NCBI GenBank assembly: GCA_029204225.1
Contig: MU831981.1
Coordinates: forward strand, 1 to 64,000
Direction of reading: 5' to 3'
Source: Diphasiastrum complanatum
Taxonomy: Eukaryota; Streptophyta; Lycopodiopsida; Lycopodiales; Lycopodiaceae
DNA: 64,000 nucleotides
The notes under the pieces were generated by a model that was given only the letters and a program-made list of their open reading frames with translations, was not told where the DNA came from and did not search any database. Position numbers and translations under genes: made by a program. Shown in pieces: positions 13,601 through 22,825 of the stretch; positions within the stretch are counted from its first letter, which is position 1; each line of letters opens with the position of its first letter.

Positions 13601-15478
13601 AGGATGGGCTCGACTAATCATCCGGATTCTGATGGTTAGAGGACTAATTAGACGATGGAACAAATGCCATATCTTCCATTGATTGAGTTTGCTTATAAGA
13701 GTAGTAAGCATTCGGCTACTAGACGGTTGAAATCGAGTCGATTAAAGTTCAAAAGGTGGCGGATTTCTTGCGGGAAATGCAAGAAATGCTACAATTAGCA
13801 CGTGAAAATGTTTTGAGTGCTCAGGATCGGGTAAAACATTTTGCTAATTTGAAAAGGTCGCCTCGGGAGTTTCAAGTTGGAGATTGGGTATACCTTAGAA
13901 TTCCGAAGGATTCTAAGGTAATGCGCACTTGGAAGCATTACAAATTGTCTGCTCGTTATAGGGGACCATATAAATTTTTGAAGAAGATTACCAGTTAGAG
14001 TTATCAGAGGGGTTACGGCCCTAATGAGGGGGTTTGGACCATTAGGGGTTACCTTGGACGTAGGGACCGGGCCTAATCTAGTTAATAGTCAAGTAGGACC
14101 ATGGGGTCACACCCGCATGCGGTATTAGCATGTGTGTTGCATCCTAGTATGGGATAGGGTGTACATGCACTGTGCTTATGCATGGGTCTTGGCTATTATG
14201 GGTTCGGGGTACCTACATGTAGTGGACATGCGTGGGAGTTTGGCATGGGTTGATAGTATGTTTACATGTGGATTTATTGCATGGGCAGACGAGGTGGGTT
14301 CCACACTATATATACCCTCACCAGGGTCCATCATCTCCATATTCCACAACGTTTACTGCCGAAATTACGTAGTGTTTAGTAAAAACTCATCTAAGGCAAC
14401 AGATTTGATGTGGAATGTTTGACCTCATCTAGATGGCTCTAGGTTGAAAGTTATTCTGAAGCAATGTAGTAAAGCTCAAGTGTAATCTTGAGGGGCTTCA
14501 AATTCATTATATACGGACAATCTGCACACGTCTGTGGTTAAGACATTGTGGGTGGACTCGATGAAGTTAAATACTGCAACTCCTTTTAAGTTGTATTTGA
14601 TGTTTGGGTACTCTCATGGACTTAAATCAAGAAATGCACATTCGGTAGTTTCCGTAGCTGTTGATCTATTCTACAAAATAATATAGAAAGTGCTTTAGAT
14701 AAGTTCAACTGCTATGCTCAGTAAGGAGTCTGTTTTTTATCAATTAAGATTTACATCTTCACAATCTTTTCAATCATCGCTGTCAATTACTGAAATCTAG
14801 CAATGAAGTTCAAGCTGATAACCTTGCACCCCTTATATATTAGGCCCCACCCAAATCTTGTATGTCTGACAAAAGGGCATGTTTTGTTCTACTAATATTC
14901 TGATGCAATGGAAGGTAGTGGTTTGTTGTTCTTGTATCCCCTAATGTAGTAGTGAACAATTTTGCTAGCCCTTTACAAATCTGGTGACTCTTTGATAGTC
15001 TTTTTAGCAGACTTAGATTGAAACTGATATCCTGGTATTGATTTAGGGCTATGCCTTAATTGAGTACGAGTCAAAGAAAGAAGCACAAACAGCAATTGAT
15101 AAGCTTAATGGTGCAGAACTATTGACGCAAAAAATTTCTGTAGACTGGGCTTTCAGCAGTGGACCTCTTCGTCGACGTGGTGCTCGTCGGAGGTAGTTCT
15201 CTTATGAAGTTGTAGCATTGGTCATGTTGCTATATGGTTTCTTGGTCACACCTAAAAGTTTTGTCAAGATGAGTGAGTCCTGTGTGTCAAATTTGGTTGT
15301 AACATTAACAAATGGTCTATTGCGCAATTTTGCCGTTCATTGTCAACGTGGATGATCAAGTTAATATGTTCGTTCCATGTTAGATGACAACTGCTTAGTG
15401 TACAGATGACTTCTTTCTGTTTGTAGATCACCACGTGGAGGCCACAGATCCCGCAGCCCTGTTAGAAGACGCTACTAA
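1364..15478 (+). CDS. Y14: Y14/RBM8A, exon junction complex core protein (4 exons)
   Basis: The gene encodes the Y14 subunit of the exon junction complex, which pairs with MAGO on spliced mRNA in the nucleus and acts in mRNA localisation and nonsense-mediated decay. Exons 1364-1676, 1847-1983, 15047-15192 and 15427-15478 join in phase (1, 0, 2) at GT-AG sites into about 215 residues. An acidic N-terminus ([18 protein letters not shown]) and a G/A-rich linker come first. The RRM (about residues 105-190) has RNP2-like ILITGV, the Y14 signature [17 protein letters not shown]1 KGYALIEY, and VDWAFSSGP. The tail is RS/R-rich ([10 protein letters not shown]). Length fits plant Y14 (about 200 aa). 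The start is the first ATG, directly after the GA leader. All key RRM residues are present, so the gene looks functional. The oddity is intron 2 (1984-15046), packed with retroelements. The join between exons 2 and 3 is inferred from phase and homology. Confidence 0.93.
1847..1983 (+). CDS. Y14: Y14 exon 2 (coding)
   Basis: Follows a T-rich tract ending TTTTTTTAG. It encodes [19 protein letters not shown] and on to RTGFVK, the first half of the RRM. The donor AAG|GTAAGG is strong and phase 0. Confidence 0.95.
1984..3955 (+). other. Start of Y14 intron 2, unrecognised sequence
   Basis: This is the first 2 kb of the large intron. It holds A/T homopolymers near 2155-2195 and a palindromic stretch near 2216 (GGTTCGAATCGGTTCGAACC). 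No coding homology is visible. Stops occur in all frames. Confidence 0.5.
3956..4432. repeat. Inverted LTR pair forming a hairpin in Y14 intron 2
   Basis: The sequence 4230-4432 is the reverse complement of 3956-4225, with almost no loop (centre ggcctagataggcc near 4228). The left arm is longer because a unit of about 70 bp starting ctaaactcatgatggtgg is tandemly duplicated. The right arm is the 3' LTR of the minus-strand gypsy element F1: it directly follows a purine tract (read on the minus strand, 4430-4446) and begins TGTCATGCCCACGA. The left arm is a second LTR in opposite orientation. A related LTR lies at about 51.8-52.2 kb. Confidence 0.85.
4576..5060 (-). pseudogene. Gypsy integrase C-terminal region (F1)
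   Basis: In broken frames this reads [50 protein letters not shown], then [29 protein letters not shown] and MHPVFHVSQ. This is the end of a Ty3/gypsy integrase leading into the chromodomain-type tail. Frames shift near 4850 and 5050 and stops are present. The closest relative in the window is the plus-strand copy at 13.7-14.0 kb. Confidence 0.85.
5061..7339 (-). other. Non-coding middle segment of gypsy element F1
   Basis: About 2.3 kb of AT-rich sequence lies where protease, RT and RNase H should be. None of their motifs (DSG, YLDD, RNase H DAS) is readable in any frame. Much of it recurs colinearly at 52.8-54.7 kb in F2, for example ccaactcacttacgatgcct near 5330 and 52830, and the cttctcccc stretch near 6541 and 53999. 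Confidence 0.6.
7340..8124 (-). pseudogene. Gypsy gag pseudogene (F1)
   Basis: Shifted frames give [49 protein letters not shown] and [17 protein letters not shown]. These resemble the plus-strand gag at 9.6-10.4 kb ([29 protein letters not shown]). At least two frameshifts break it, and it ends in a K-rich stretch without a zinc knuckle. Confidence 0.75.
7953..8580. repeat. Inverted repeat of gag 5' sequence
   Basis: 7953-8243 and 8326-8580 are reverse complements with a spacer of about 80 bp. Both arms encode EIHPAS(S/P)[11 protein letters not shown] and then [13 protein letters not shown], on opposite strands. This is a head-to-head junction of two gypsy copies at their gag leaders, and transcripts would fold into a hairpin of about 250 bp. 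Confidence 0.85.
8756..8768 (+). other. Primer binding site (E1)
   Basis: TGGTATCAGAGCC is complementary to the 3' end of initiator tRNA-Met, the usual plant LTR-retrotransposon primer. It places the end of the E1 5' LTR just before 8756. The LTR itself is too degraded to delimit; sequence back to about 8590 may be its remnant. Confidence 0.8.
8769..9607 (+). other. E1 leader with internal repeats
   Basis: This is untranslated sequence between the primer site and gag. A motif ccacgtggcactgtccag recurs at about 8951 and 9144, each followed by ggtggcag. A 207-codon open frame (8774-9397) has no recognisable domain and is probably fortuitous. Confidence 0.6.
9608..10410 (+). pseudogene. Gypsy gag (E1), capsid part
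   Basis: Starts [20 protein letters not shown], followed by a helical region, [18 protein letters not shown] and [15 protein letters not shown], then [18 protein letters not shown]. This is a Ty3/gypsy capsid (retrotransposon gag family). A TGA at 9941-9943 replaces an expected Trp codon (FT*WQ). A further stop near 10139 and a frameshift split it before [16 protein letters not shown]. Confidence 0.85.
10417..11094 (+). pseudogene. Gypsy zinc knuckle and protease (E1)
   Basis: [15 protein letters not shown] is a CX2CX4HX4C gag knuckle at about residues 9-22. The aspartic protease follows: [18 protein letters not shown] has DDG where D(S/T)G is usual, and [10 protein letters not shown] is the second conserved strand. 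The frame stays open for 225 codons, then stops before RT. The altered active-site triad suggests an inactive protease. Confidence 0.85.
11294..11730 (+). pseudogene. Gypsy reverse transcriptase, N-terminal part (E1)
   Basis: Contains [27 protein letters not shown], then in shifted frames [22 protein letters not shown] and [13 protein letters not shown]. The catalytic YLDD box reads YLDC, so activity would be lost even without the frameshifts. Homology ends at about 11730, just before the LTR that starts near 11759. Confidence 0.85.
11759..12097 (+). repeat. LTR (5' side of E2)
   Basis: Begins TGTTACGGTCATAATGG. Its first 255 bp or so match 14010-14270 closely, and it ends right before the primer site at 12098. 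After ttacatgtgg the two copies diverge, so one has a deletion or replacement in R/U5. Confidence 0.8.
12098..12479 (+). other. Primer binding site and leader (E2)
   Basis: TGGTATCAGAGC at 12098-12109 matches initiator tRNA-Met. It is followed by about 370 bp of non-coding leader that runs straight into the RT tail without gag or protease, marking an internal deletion or a nested junction. Confidence 0.75.
12480..13016 (+). pseudogene. Gypsy RT tail and RNase H (E2)
   Basis: Split frames give LGHVIS-like sequence, [48 protein letters not shown], then [18 protein letters not shown] and [13 protein letters not shown]. These are the thumb/connection and RNase H of Ty3/gypsy pol. Several in-frame stops are present. 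Confidence 0.85.
13017..13998 (+). pseudogene. Gypsy integrase (E2)
   Basis: The zinc-binding part is present ([17 protein letters not shown]), then [13 protein letters not shown] with the first catalytic Asp, [34 protein letters not shown] with the second Asp, and NHPDSDG. The E-containing segment is degraded. It ends with [35 protein letters not shown] and [12 protein letters not shown]. Stops and frameshifts make it a relic, close to F1 and F2. Confidence 0.88.
14010..14360 (+). repeat. LTR (3' side of E2)
   Basis: GGTTACGGCCCTAATGAGGG opens a region matching the LTR at 11759. A TATA-like ctatatatacc near 14308 would be its promoter. The end of the LTR is not clear. Confidence 0.75.
14361..15046 (+). 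other. End of Y14 intron 2
   Basis: No coding homology is readable in this last part of the intron. It ends with a T-rich stretch and TGATTTAG, the acceptor for exon 3. Confidence 0.5.
15047..15192 (+). CDS. Y14: Y14 exon 3 (coding)
   Basis: Begins after TGATTTAG with [18 protein letters not shown], completing RNP1 and the second half of the RRM, then [17 protein letters not shown]. It ends AG|GTAGTT in phase 2. Confidence 0.95.
15427..15478 (+). CDS. Y14: Y14 exon 4 (coding, with stop)
   Basis: Follows CTGTTTGTAG and encodes [17 protein letters not shown] and TAA, the conserved RS/RG-rich Y14 tail. Confidence 0.94.
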
Positions 15479-18400
15479 ACTGGGTTTCATAAGAGTGTTA
15501 GATGCAAGGTCCTTGATCTGAAAACCAGCAATTCCATGGATGCATTGAAATATCAATAATGTTTCACGTAAGTTGTGTTGTTTGAAGAAAGAAAATTCAC
15601 ATTTTGATATTGTGAGTGCACCCCGAACATGCATTGCTGCTTCTATATGATTATATGCTTATTGGGCTGCACCTCAAGCTTATATACTGAACTTGACACT
15701 TGCAAGTATGAAGGCGTAAAGTGGGACATGGATGCAAGCACTGACTTGACCTTATGCATTTTTCCTGATTCCAGATACAGAAATGTCAATTTTAAAAATC
15801 ATACAGATTTGTTATACCTCAAGTCTGTGAGACATGAAGCTGTGACGATGGTTTTTGGAACATTCTATCTTGATTTTCATGTCAAATTCCTGAGCTACAT
15901 GACAGCATACTCCATATGCTGCAAGATTATACTTCCACAGTGCTTTGGGAAGTTTTGTTTCCCTGTTGCTTTTGGGATGCGTTTTTTAGCCAGCAGAGTG
16001 CAATTTTGAAGCCTAATACATAGAAGTCCAGTGTCCACCGCCCTGTTGGCTATAGTATGTTCGATTTCTAATGAACTGCTCTTAATTTAGCCGATGCATC
16101 TTCTAAATTTGGGCATTCTGCTCTGAAATATTTTAAGAAGCTCCCTAGTTTTGTGAACCTTGAGTTTTAAGAGCCCAAGTTGTAAAATTTTTGCTCTGTT
16201 GCAACTACTTTTCAAACTTAAGACAGGTCAATCAGCTTCAATTTAGTATGTGGAGTACCCCAGTCGGCCAAGTAGTTGAGGCTGCATTTTCCATAACCTG
16301 GGAGGGAGAAAGGTTCGTTCATGTCTTCACTTTGAGGAATGATTTGAAAATTGGAATTCAATCAACTTGTTTGCTACCATTTGTGGACAAGCTTTGCTGT
16401 TTGGCCATTACCCCTTTCACATTGATCCAAGTTGGGAGATCCTTGATTGATTAGTGTATTATTGATACGTGAGGTTGGCTTGCTACTGACAGCTGAATGT
16501 GGAAGAATTCAGTCCTTAAAGTAAAGTCATTTCATTTTCAGAGAGCTTATGCAATGGATGAAGTTTTGCTTGCTGGTCTCAACTTGAGGGCATGCACCAT
16601 TCTCAAACATGTTTCTTAATAGTTGACTGTGATTCAACTCATGGGCTGAGTGTCATTAGAAGGTTTCTTATGATTTTGAGTCATATAAGATTCTAGACCT
16701 TGATTTAGTCAGGTACCTTAGCCTACAGTTAACAATTTTACTGGCACTCTTATCACAAATCAGGGCCACATTCCGGTCCGTCAGCTTGTAGGAATTTAAT
16801 TGTGACTTAATAATAAGTAGCTTTGGAATGAAAATCCCTGGTCGATGTTTAGCTCTTTACTCTCGAATGTTCAACATCGCTCTTTAGTTGTAACCTTCAT
16901 TAATGATGACTCTGGCCTTCACCTCCGGAGAAGTGATAGAAACTCAGTACATTGCTCTTTGTACAACTGTATGAAAGCTAAGGTGGACATATGTTTGTGC
17001 ATGTGATTTACATCTAGTCTTGGCATAGGTTTTGGTCCATGCCATGGATGATGAAGTTACTCCACACGATTGAAGATTGCACTTCTCCTGAGATGTCGGG
17101 TATTATGCGTGTATGTGTTGAAAAAGGTATCAATCTGATGATTCCCATGGACATCGCTGGGTACATGGAGACTTGATATCCTATGAATACCTATTTAGAT
17201 ACCTGCCAAAAACCCTATAGATACCTACTAGATATGACCAAGTACTCAAAATAGCATAGATGGAGGATATGGAAGATGTAAATTTTTGGCAGACCGGAAA
17301 ACTTGGTTTTAAAATTGAGAAATTTTTTAAGAGTCAAATGCAGCAAAAGCTTAACCACCCAACACTGGTCCTATCCTAGACTTAACATTACTATCCCTAA
17401 TTCTTGTAGCGTAGCTTCCCTAGCTTGAGATGATCATTCTTATCAAGATTGATGGGGATAGACATTTCCCAATGATAGTCTGCAAGTTATAAGAAAAGTT
17501 AGCTTCTGACCTAGTCCAGTCTAATGATGTAGTGAATTTAAGATATAAGAAAGGTAAATGCGTTAAATAGCATAGCCTTCTAGAAGTCATAAGTTTTATT
17601 TGGTGGGTCAGATTGATGACAAGAGCAACAAATAGAAATTTGAGTGAACTAATCACTTAAATGTGACACGATCAAATTTGAGGATGTATTTGCTGGTTAG
17701 TACGGTATATGTAAAAGTACAGAGACAAATATGCATGCATATTGCTGAAGAGTGTGGTGCACAAACAAAGCCATCAATGTGATTATACTAGGCCATTGTA
17801 TATGACATCCTCTATTAATTAACTTTTGGTAATGAGTATGAATGAATGTTACCATGCGCGGAGAGTGACAACATAGTTTCCTTAGAGAAGTTGATAGAAA
17901 GTGCTGAAATGTACATATTCTTGTAGTTAATTCTCTAGTCCATTTTAGACACATGCGTTGTGCACACATATGCATGCACACGTTTTCGATTCTTATTACT
18001 TTGTCCATAAAAAAGAACGTATCAATACAAGAGGAAACAAAAGCACATGTCAATGTGATAATATGATCAAGCTAGCGAGTGTTGTATAATTAGGAACTTG
18101 AGCATGTCACTTAATGAAGAAGTTGTATATTTCATATTTGCAAGGGAGGTAAATGTATGAACTTTGCAAGATCTTGGTAAGTATTAGATAGTTAGAAAAT
18201 GAGTATATGCAATTCTTGTTTTATATGGGGACATTTTTGTCATTGGACCACCTCTAAGAAATTATTCTACACAACTTGTTTCCTAGCTTTTTTTTAATGG
18301 TTCATACTAATAAAGTGTTTGCACATATCCAGAATTTTCATTTCTTGATTTTAAGTTATCTTGTATGTTGTGAAATTGATCTTCCATTTCAAATTTCTCA

Positions 18401-19087
18401 GGTTTTGCCATAAAGGGTAAAAGCTATAGCAAATGGTTTGTCAGTATAAGGTTACTAGCTGAACACATATCGTTACATCAACTAAGATTCTATAACTATC
18501 TAGCATTAGACAAGATTGTATCTTTGTATAGGGAATCTTGGAATTACGACGTTTGATTGTGATGCTTTGGTATCATCGTCTTTGTGTGAACTTTTCTTTT
18601 CAATGAAATTTTTTTAATGTCACTAACTAATCAAGCGAAGGCAAGCTTGTTTCTAGAATGTGAGAAGCACCTTCTCCTTAGAGACACGACATGATAGTTG
18701 CGACTTGTAGACAAAATCCAACTTGGTATTTTCATACCTTAACTATCCACATGATAAGTAGGTGGTTATTAGGTGAGTTTACATCTCATGTTGAAATTAC
18801 AAAGATAAATTTATTACATCAACCTGAATAATCAAAATTTTATTGTTAATAAAACAGGAGGTGGACAATTGACTGCAGTAGAATAGCTCCATCCAAGCCT
18901 TAATAAAGACATAAGTTAGAATAGCTTCATCTAATGATTTTTATAAAAAAGTGTTCGAGGGATAATCGACATAAATCTGGTGAAAGATGAAAGTATCATG
19001 GCATTGCTTAAACACATGTTGAGAGTATTTTGATAACATTAGTTACATAAATTTGCTATTGAATAAAAAGTATCATAACTTTGATAA
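15479..19087 (+). other. Y14 3' UTR and unrecognised intergenic sequence
   Basis: The first few hundred bases should hold the Y14 3' UTR; an AATAAT near 15555 is a possible poly(A) signal. Beyond that I recognise no gene, transposon protein or RNA. A 126-codon frame at 15629-16009 has no known domain. Confidence 0.5.
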
Positions 19088-19615
19088 TTGATTATGTTAG
19101 AGTCCAGTTACGATTTTATCATGACCTCGGCACGACCGGTTACCAAAGGGCCTGAGGCCAAGTATTGGCATGACCGAGGAGGACATCTGTACCAAGTTGG
19201 GACCAGTGTGTCACGAGCAGTGACCTGGTGTGGCCGCCTGACAAGCTGTCAGAGATGCGGTGTGTCTTGACCGTCAGGACCTTAGCCGTCAGTGATGAGA
19301 TGCTAGTCGACAAGTAGTCGGGGTGACCAAGAGTGTCACAGGTCTTGTCGGGCATGGGGGTGGTACCCTATGAGTCACTCAGTATTCACAGGACCAGGGG
19401 CCAGGCATGCCAAGTGGACTGATCACCCACAGGTGGATGCCATGTGCAAGTTGATGGGAATAGCAGGTAGAAGGACTCAAGGAGGGGGTGCCTATGGTTG
19501 GAAGGTTCATTCTACACACCAGTTTCTAGGATTCACGAGCTTGGAGAGACTGGCTTGTGACAGATTAGTTCGATTCAATCAGTTAGCAATGCGAAATAAG
19601 AAATATATAGAATGA
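19088..19615. repeat. GC-rich island of short repeated motifs
   Basis: This block is clearly GC-richer than its AT-rich surroundings and is full of short tgacc/ggtca and gtcagg/cctgac words in both orientations (cacgaccggtt, catgaccgagg, gtgacctgg, gaccgtcagg, gccgtcagtg). It may be a fragment of a GC-rich repeat or a transposon subterminal region. No protein is recognisable. Confidence 0.45.
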
Positions 19616-20050
19616 TATAGAACAAGGAAGAAATGAATTGTATCAGAAATAATATTAAAATAAAAAAGCTAGTAAGTGACATTCATACGTTGAGATATTT
19701 GGAGTGATCCTTGAAAGGTAATTCATTCTTAAATCAGTTTGAGGATAATAGAATACTGAGATGATTGAAACTAGTTTATAGATGCTCGACATTGTTCCTA
19801 TGTCTCTAATTGTTTTATGAGTTTGTTTGCATGTGTTTTTTTATTCATCATCCTCATTCTACTTATGTTGATTTTTTTTCTATTTCATTTTGATTCTATA
19901 CATGTATAAATAAAGCATAATTTTAAGTTGAAAAATCTCTTTCCAACAAACATACCATTTCGATCATTTGGATTTTCATGGAATTTAATTCACTATTTTT
20001 CATTTCTTTTGAGGAAATCCACCTGCAAGATTGATAGTACATTAGGTTGT

Positions 20051-21640
20051 TTAACACATAAAAATATTGAAATAACACATATTTATACAAGTGCTTAAAA
20101 AATATACAAACCTAATCATCGATGACAAATTGTAAAGCGTATTTCGTACGTCATCGTTGAAGAGACCTCGAATAGAAAGTGGAAGTATGAATTGCAACAT
20201 CTTTTGCCAATCACGTGATTTCAGTCCACTTAATTTACCATCTTTGGTATATGATTGGCATAAAGAATGTGCATAGCCTGTTGGAGTTCTCATTTGCTTT
20301 ATGACATGTTTAACATATGAGAGTTGCTCTTTTGTAAGAATCCACGACATGCTAGGTAGAATCTCATCTCCACCTTCGGTGTATTGAATCCAATAGGGTC
20401 TTTTTACATCGGCCGCTTGTAGATCTTTATGAGCTGCGGAGTTGTCTTTTATGCCAATGATGTGGTTCCATAAGGATTCACCGACGTTTTTGAATATGTG
20501 CATAGGATCCGATAGATGGTTTATCAATAAATTCCTCCAATAGGGTAATTTATGAAAAATAGACAACCGTTTCATACCATCAATGGATTCATTCCATGAA
20601 GAATTAACGTCGTGATGTTTAAGCCTTTCACCATGCCATTTCGCTACTCTCATGCGTGAGGGTGGTGGTGTAGTTAGAGGATTATCTCCTCGCCCTCCAA
20701 AAAATCGCCTATTCAACCTTCGAAAAGGATGATCAGGCGGCAAGTATTTCCGATGATTTTCGTACACCACTTTTTTTAACATATTTGTGCTATGTCCCGA
20801 CCTTCCAAAAGTGGTCCACAAATATAACATGTGTTGTAACCCGATGTGGTTAAACCTGCATAGTTCATAAACCAAATTAAACATAAGCTTAGTCAAATAT
20901 ACTCAAACATTAAACCCTAAAACAGATTAGATTCATTATATAGATACCTGAACATTCGCTTAAATCGGGGTAGTCATGCATCATCCACATTAGAATTCCA
21001 CGAACAACGAAGTTCCGTTATTGTAAAGGTCTTGAGATGTCGTAAGCGTGAATACCAATCCAAAGAATGCACAATTCATCGACCAAAAGTACAAGATACA
21101 CATCCATGTTCTTGGCCTTGTACTTTCCTGGAATCAATAAAGCCAATAACAAGTGTCCCGTTCTAATACTCAACCATGGAGGTATGTTATAATTAACGAG
21201 CACAACTGGCCATGTGGATGGAGTTGACGCTTGAACACTAAAAGGATTTACGCCATCCATAGCAAGGCCAAATCTTAAATTACGAGGTTCGTTTTTAAAC
21301 TCGGGTTATTGGTATTCAATATGTTTCCATGCAGGTGAATCACTTGGTACTCGCATCACATCATTCGTAGATCGATTTTTGACATGCCAATCCATTAGTT
21401 GTGCCAAAGATTTACATCGAAATAAACGTTGCAATCGTGAGATAATTGGAAAATGTCGTAACACTTTTCGTGGTACTTTATTCCCTTGTACGTCATCTCA
21501 AAAATGTGAAGCATGCTTTTCCGAATGCTCATCTCTATATAGAACATGGTCTTTTGGACATGCATGTATTGTGTCGTAATCCATTTCAGGCACGGTCATC
21601 ATCTTTCGTGCTTCTTTTCATGTTTTAGGTATCACATTTT
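20051..21640 (-). pseudogene. CACTA TNP2 transposase, core
   Basis: From the N-terminal side, in partly broken frames: DTIHACPKDHVLYR, LMDWHVKNRS, VMRVPSDSPAWKHIEY, EPRNLRFGLAMDGVNPF, WPVVLVNYNIPPWLSI, LALLIPGKYKAKNMDVYL, then DPMHIFKNVGESLWNHIIG, GYAHSLCQSYTKDGKLSGLK and SRDWQKMLQFILPLSIRGLF. This order is diagnostic of plant CACTA transposases, which cut and paste the element by binding subterminal repeats. Stops (near 21310 and elsewhere) and the missing C-terminus mean no full protein. Confidence 0.9.
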
Positions 21641-21775
21641 CTTTCGAAAGTATTCGATGCAACAACCTAAAAAAAGAGCAATGTGAGTTGTTAGAAAAGA
21701 CAAGAAATTAACTTAATGTAAATACGCTATAAAGTATCATAGTTGTGTTATGTGTTAAGTACCCAAATAAAGATG

Positions 21776-22171
21776 TCACGCTACACTCCATTTGTATTTT
21801 GCTTGAAGGTTTAGAATAAGAATTGACGTAGCTAGACTCGAAATGGATGCTCCAGGATATAGAGGAGTATCTGTCTCCTTGCGCAATAGAATCTTGTCTT
21901 CATCCATCTTAAATTGTTCGTGATCTCCGTTTTCATTAGAAGATGCATGCATATCATCATTCTCATTTGTTTTAAAGTAAGATTCAAACATGTTGTGCAT
22001 TGCTTCATCGTGTTGCACCTCATCATCATATTTATTAGAATCAAGTTGATTACTCTTTTTTCCAATTGTATTTGCCTCTTTAATTTGTTTCATTCTTTGT
22101 TTTCTCATGTCTATCAAAAGTTGACGTTGATTGTAACTAAACACAGATGGATCAACTCTGTGGAATGGCAT
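21776..22171 (-). pseudogene. CACTA transposase N-terminal exon
   Basis: The frame encodes an acidic region followed by TPLYPGASISSLATSILILN and LQAKYKWS, the segment that precedes the TNP2 core in CACTA elements. It would join the core through a spliced gap near 21640-21775. Confidence 0.75.
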
Positions 22172-22339
22172 TCGATGTATTGGCTACACACATGAAACAA
22201 ATTTCATAAGTGACATATATAGATTGACGAAGATTATAATAAACAACAATCATATAAAGTTAACAAACCTCAACATCTTCCAAATTCGATGGTTGACCTT
22301 CTTCTTTTTATCCAAACTTCCACAAATGATTTTCAACAA

Positions 22340-22825
22340 TGCGTCTATAAGAGATTGGGGCATCTCAACTTCAAGTCATTGGTAATGACAAAGAGGCAAG
22401 TTGTTTTGGTCTTCCAAATCACTAACTAGCATGAATCATGTTTGTGAGCAATGTGCTTTATCAAAGTCACATAGATTACCTTATAAGAGATCTATATCTA
22501 GATCTACTAGGCCTTTCCAACTTGTGCATTTGGATCTTCATGGAGTTACTACAATTAGCAATGGTGGTGCTAAGATGTATGTAGCATGCATTGATGATTT
22601 TAGTAGATTTTGTTAAATGTATCTACTAAAGAGCAAGGATGAGGTGTATGATGTCTTTGTCAAGTTCAAGATTGCAAGGGAGGTCCAATTCAACACCAAA
22701 TTCAATCTCTTGAGGAGTGACAATGTTGGTGAGTAAATTTCTACCAAGTTCAAAGCGTGATGCAAATGGGATCAAGAGGGAGCTCACAAGTCCAAGAACA
22801 CCACAACAAAATGGAGTGGCCGAGG
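22340..22825 (+). pseudogene. Copia A gag-pre-integrase and integrase, 5' half
   Basis: RLGHLNFKSL-like start, CEQCALSKSHRLPY, FQLVHLDLHGV with catalytic Asp, MYVACIDDFSRF, then VQFNTKFNLLRSDNVGE and NGVAE. This is a Ty1/copia integrase on the plus strand. It is cut at 22825 by the LTR of copia B and resumes at 29263 with KNRTSCEGAKAMRLGANLPK. Confidence 0.88.

Larger units (their letters stand above)
8756..14400 (+). mobile_element. Ty3/gypsy relics E1 and E2 (plus strand) in Y14 intron 2
   Basis: The segment contains a tRNA-iMet primer binding site (8756), leader, gag, zinc knuckle, protease and RT start (E1, to 11730). An LTR with its own primer binding site (11759-12109) follows, then the RT tail, RNase H, integrase and a matching LTR start (14010). 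It could be one element interrupted by another, or E1 cut off by an internally deleted E2. Frames are broken throughout, so neither is autonomous. Confidence 0.8.
19935..22320 (-). mobile_element. CACTA (En/Spm) transposon relic 1, 3'-truncated
   Basis: A minus-strand TNP2-type transposase gene with intron-like gaps. Homology to the second CACTA relic breaks at about 19935, within the LERDF motif, so the C-terminal half is missing. The other end abuts a copia integrase at about 22340. No CACTA terminal repeats are visible. Confidence 0.85.

Noticed and set aside
15629-16009. 126-codon frame downstream of Y14
   Set aside because: Irregular composition, no domain, and it lies in the expected 3' UTR or flank.
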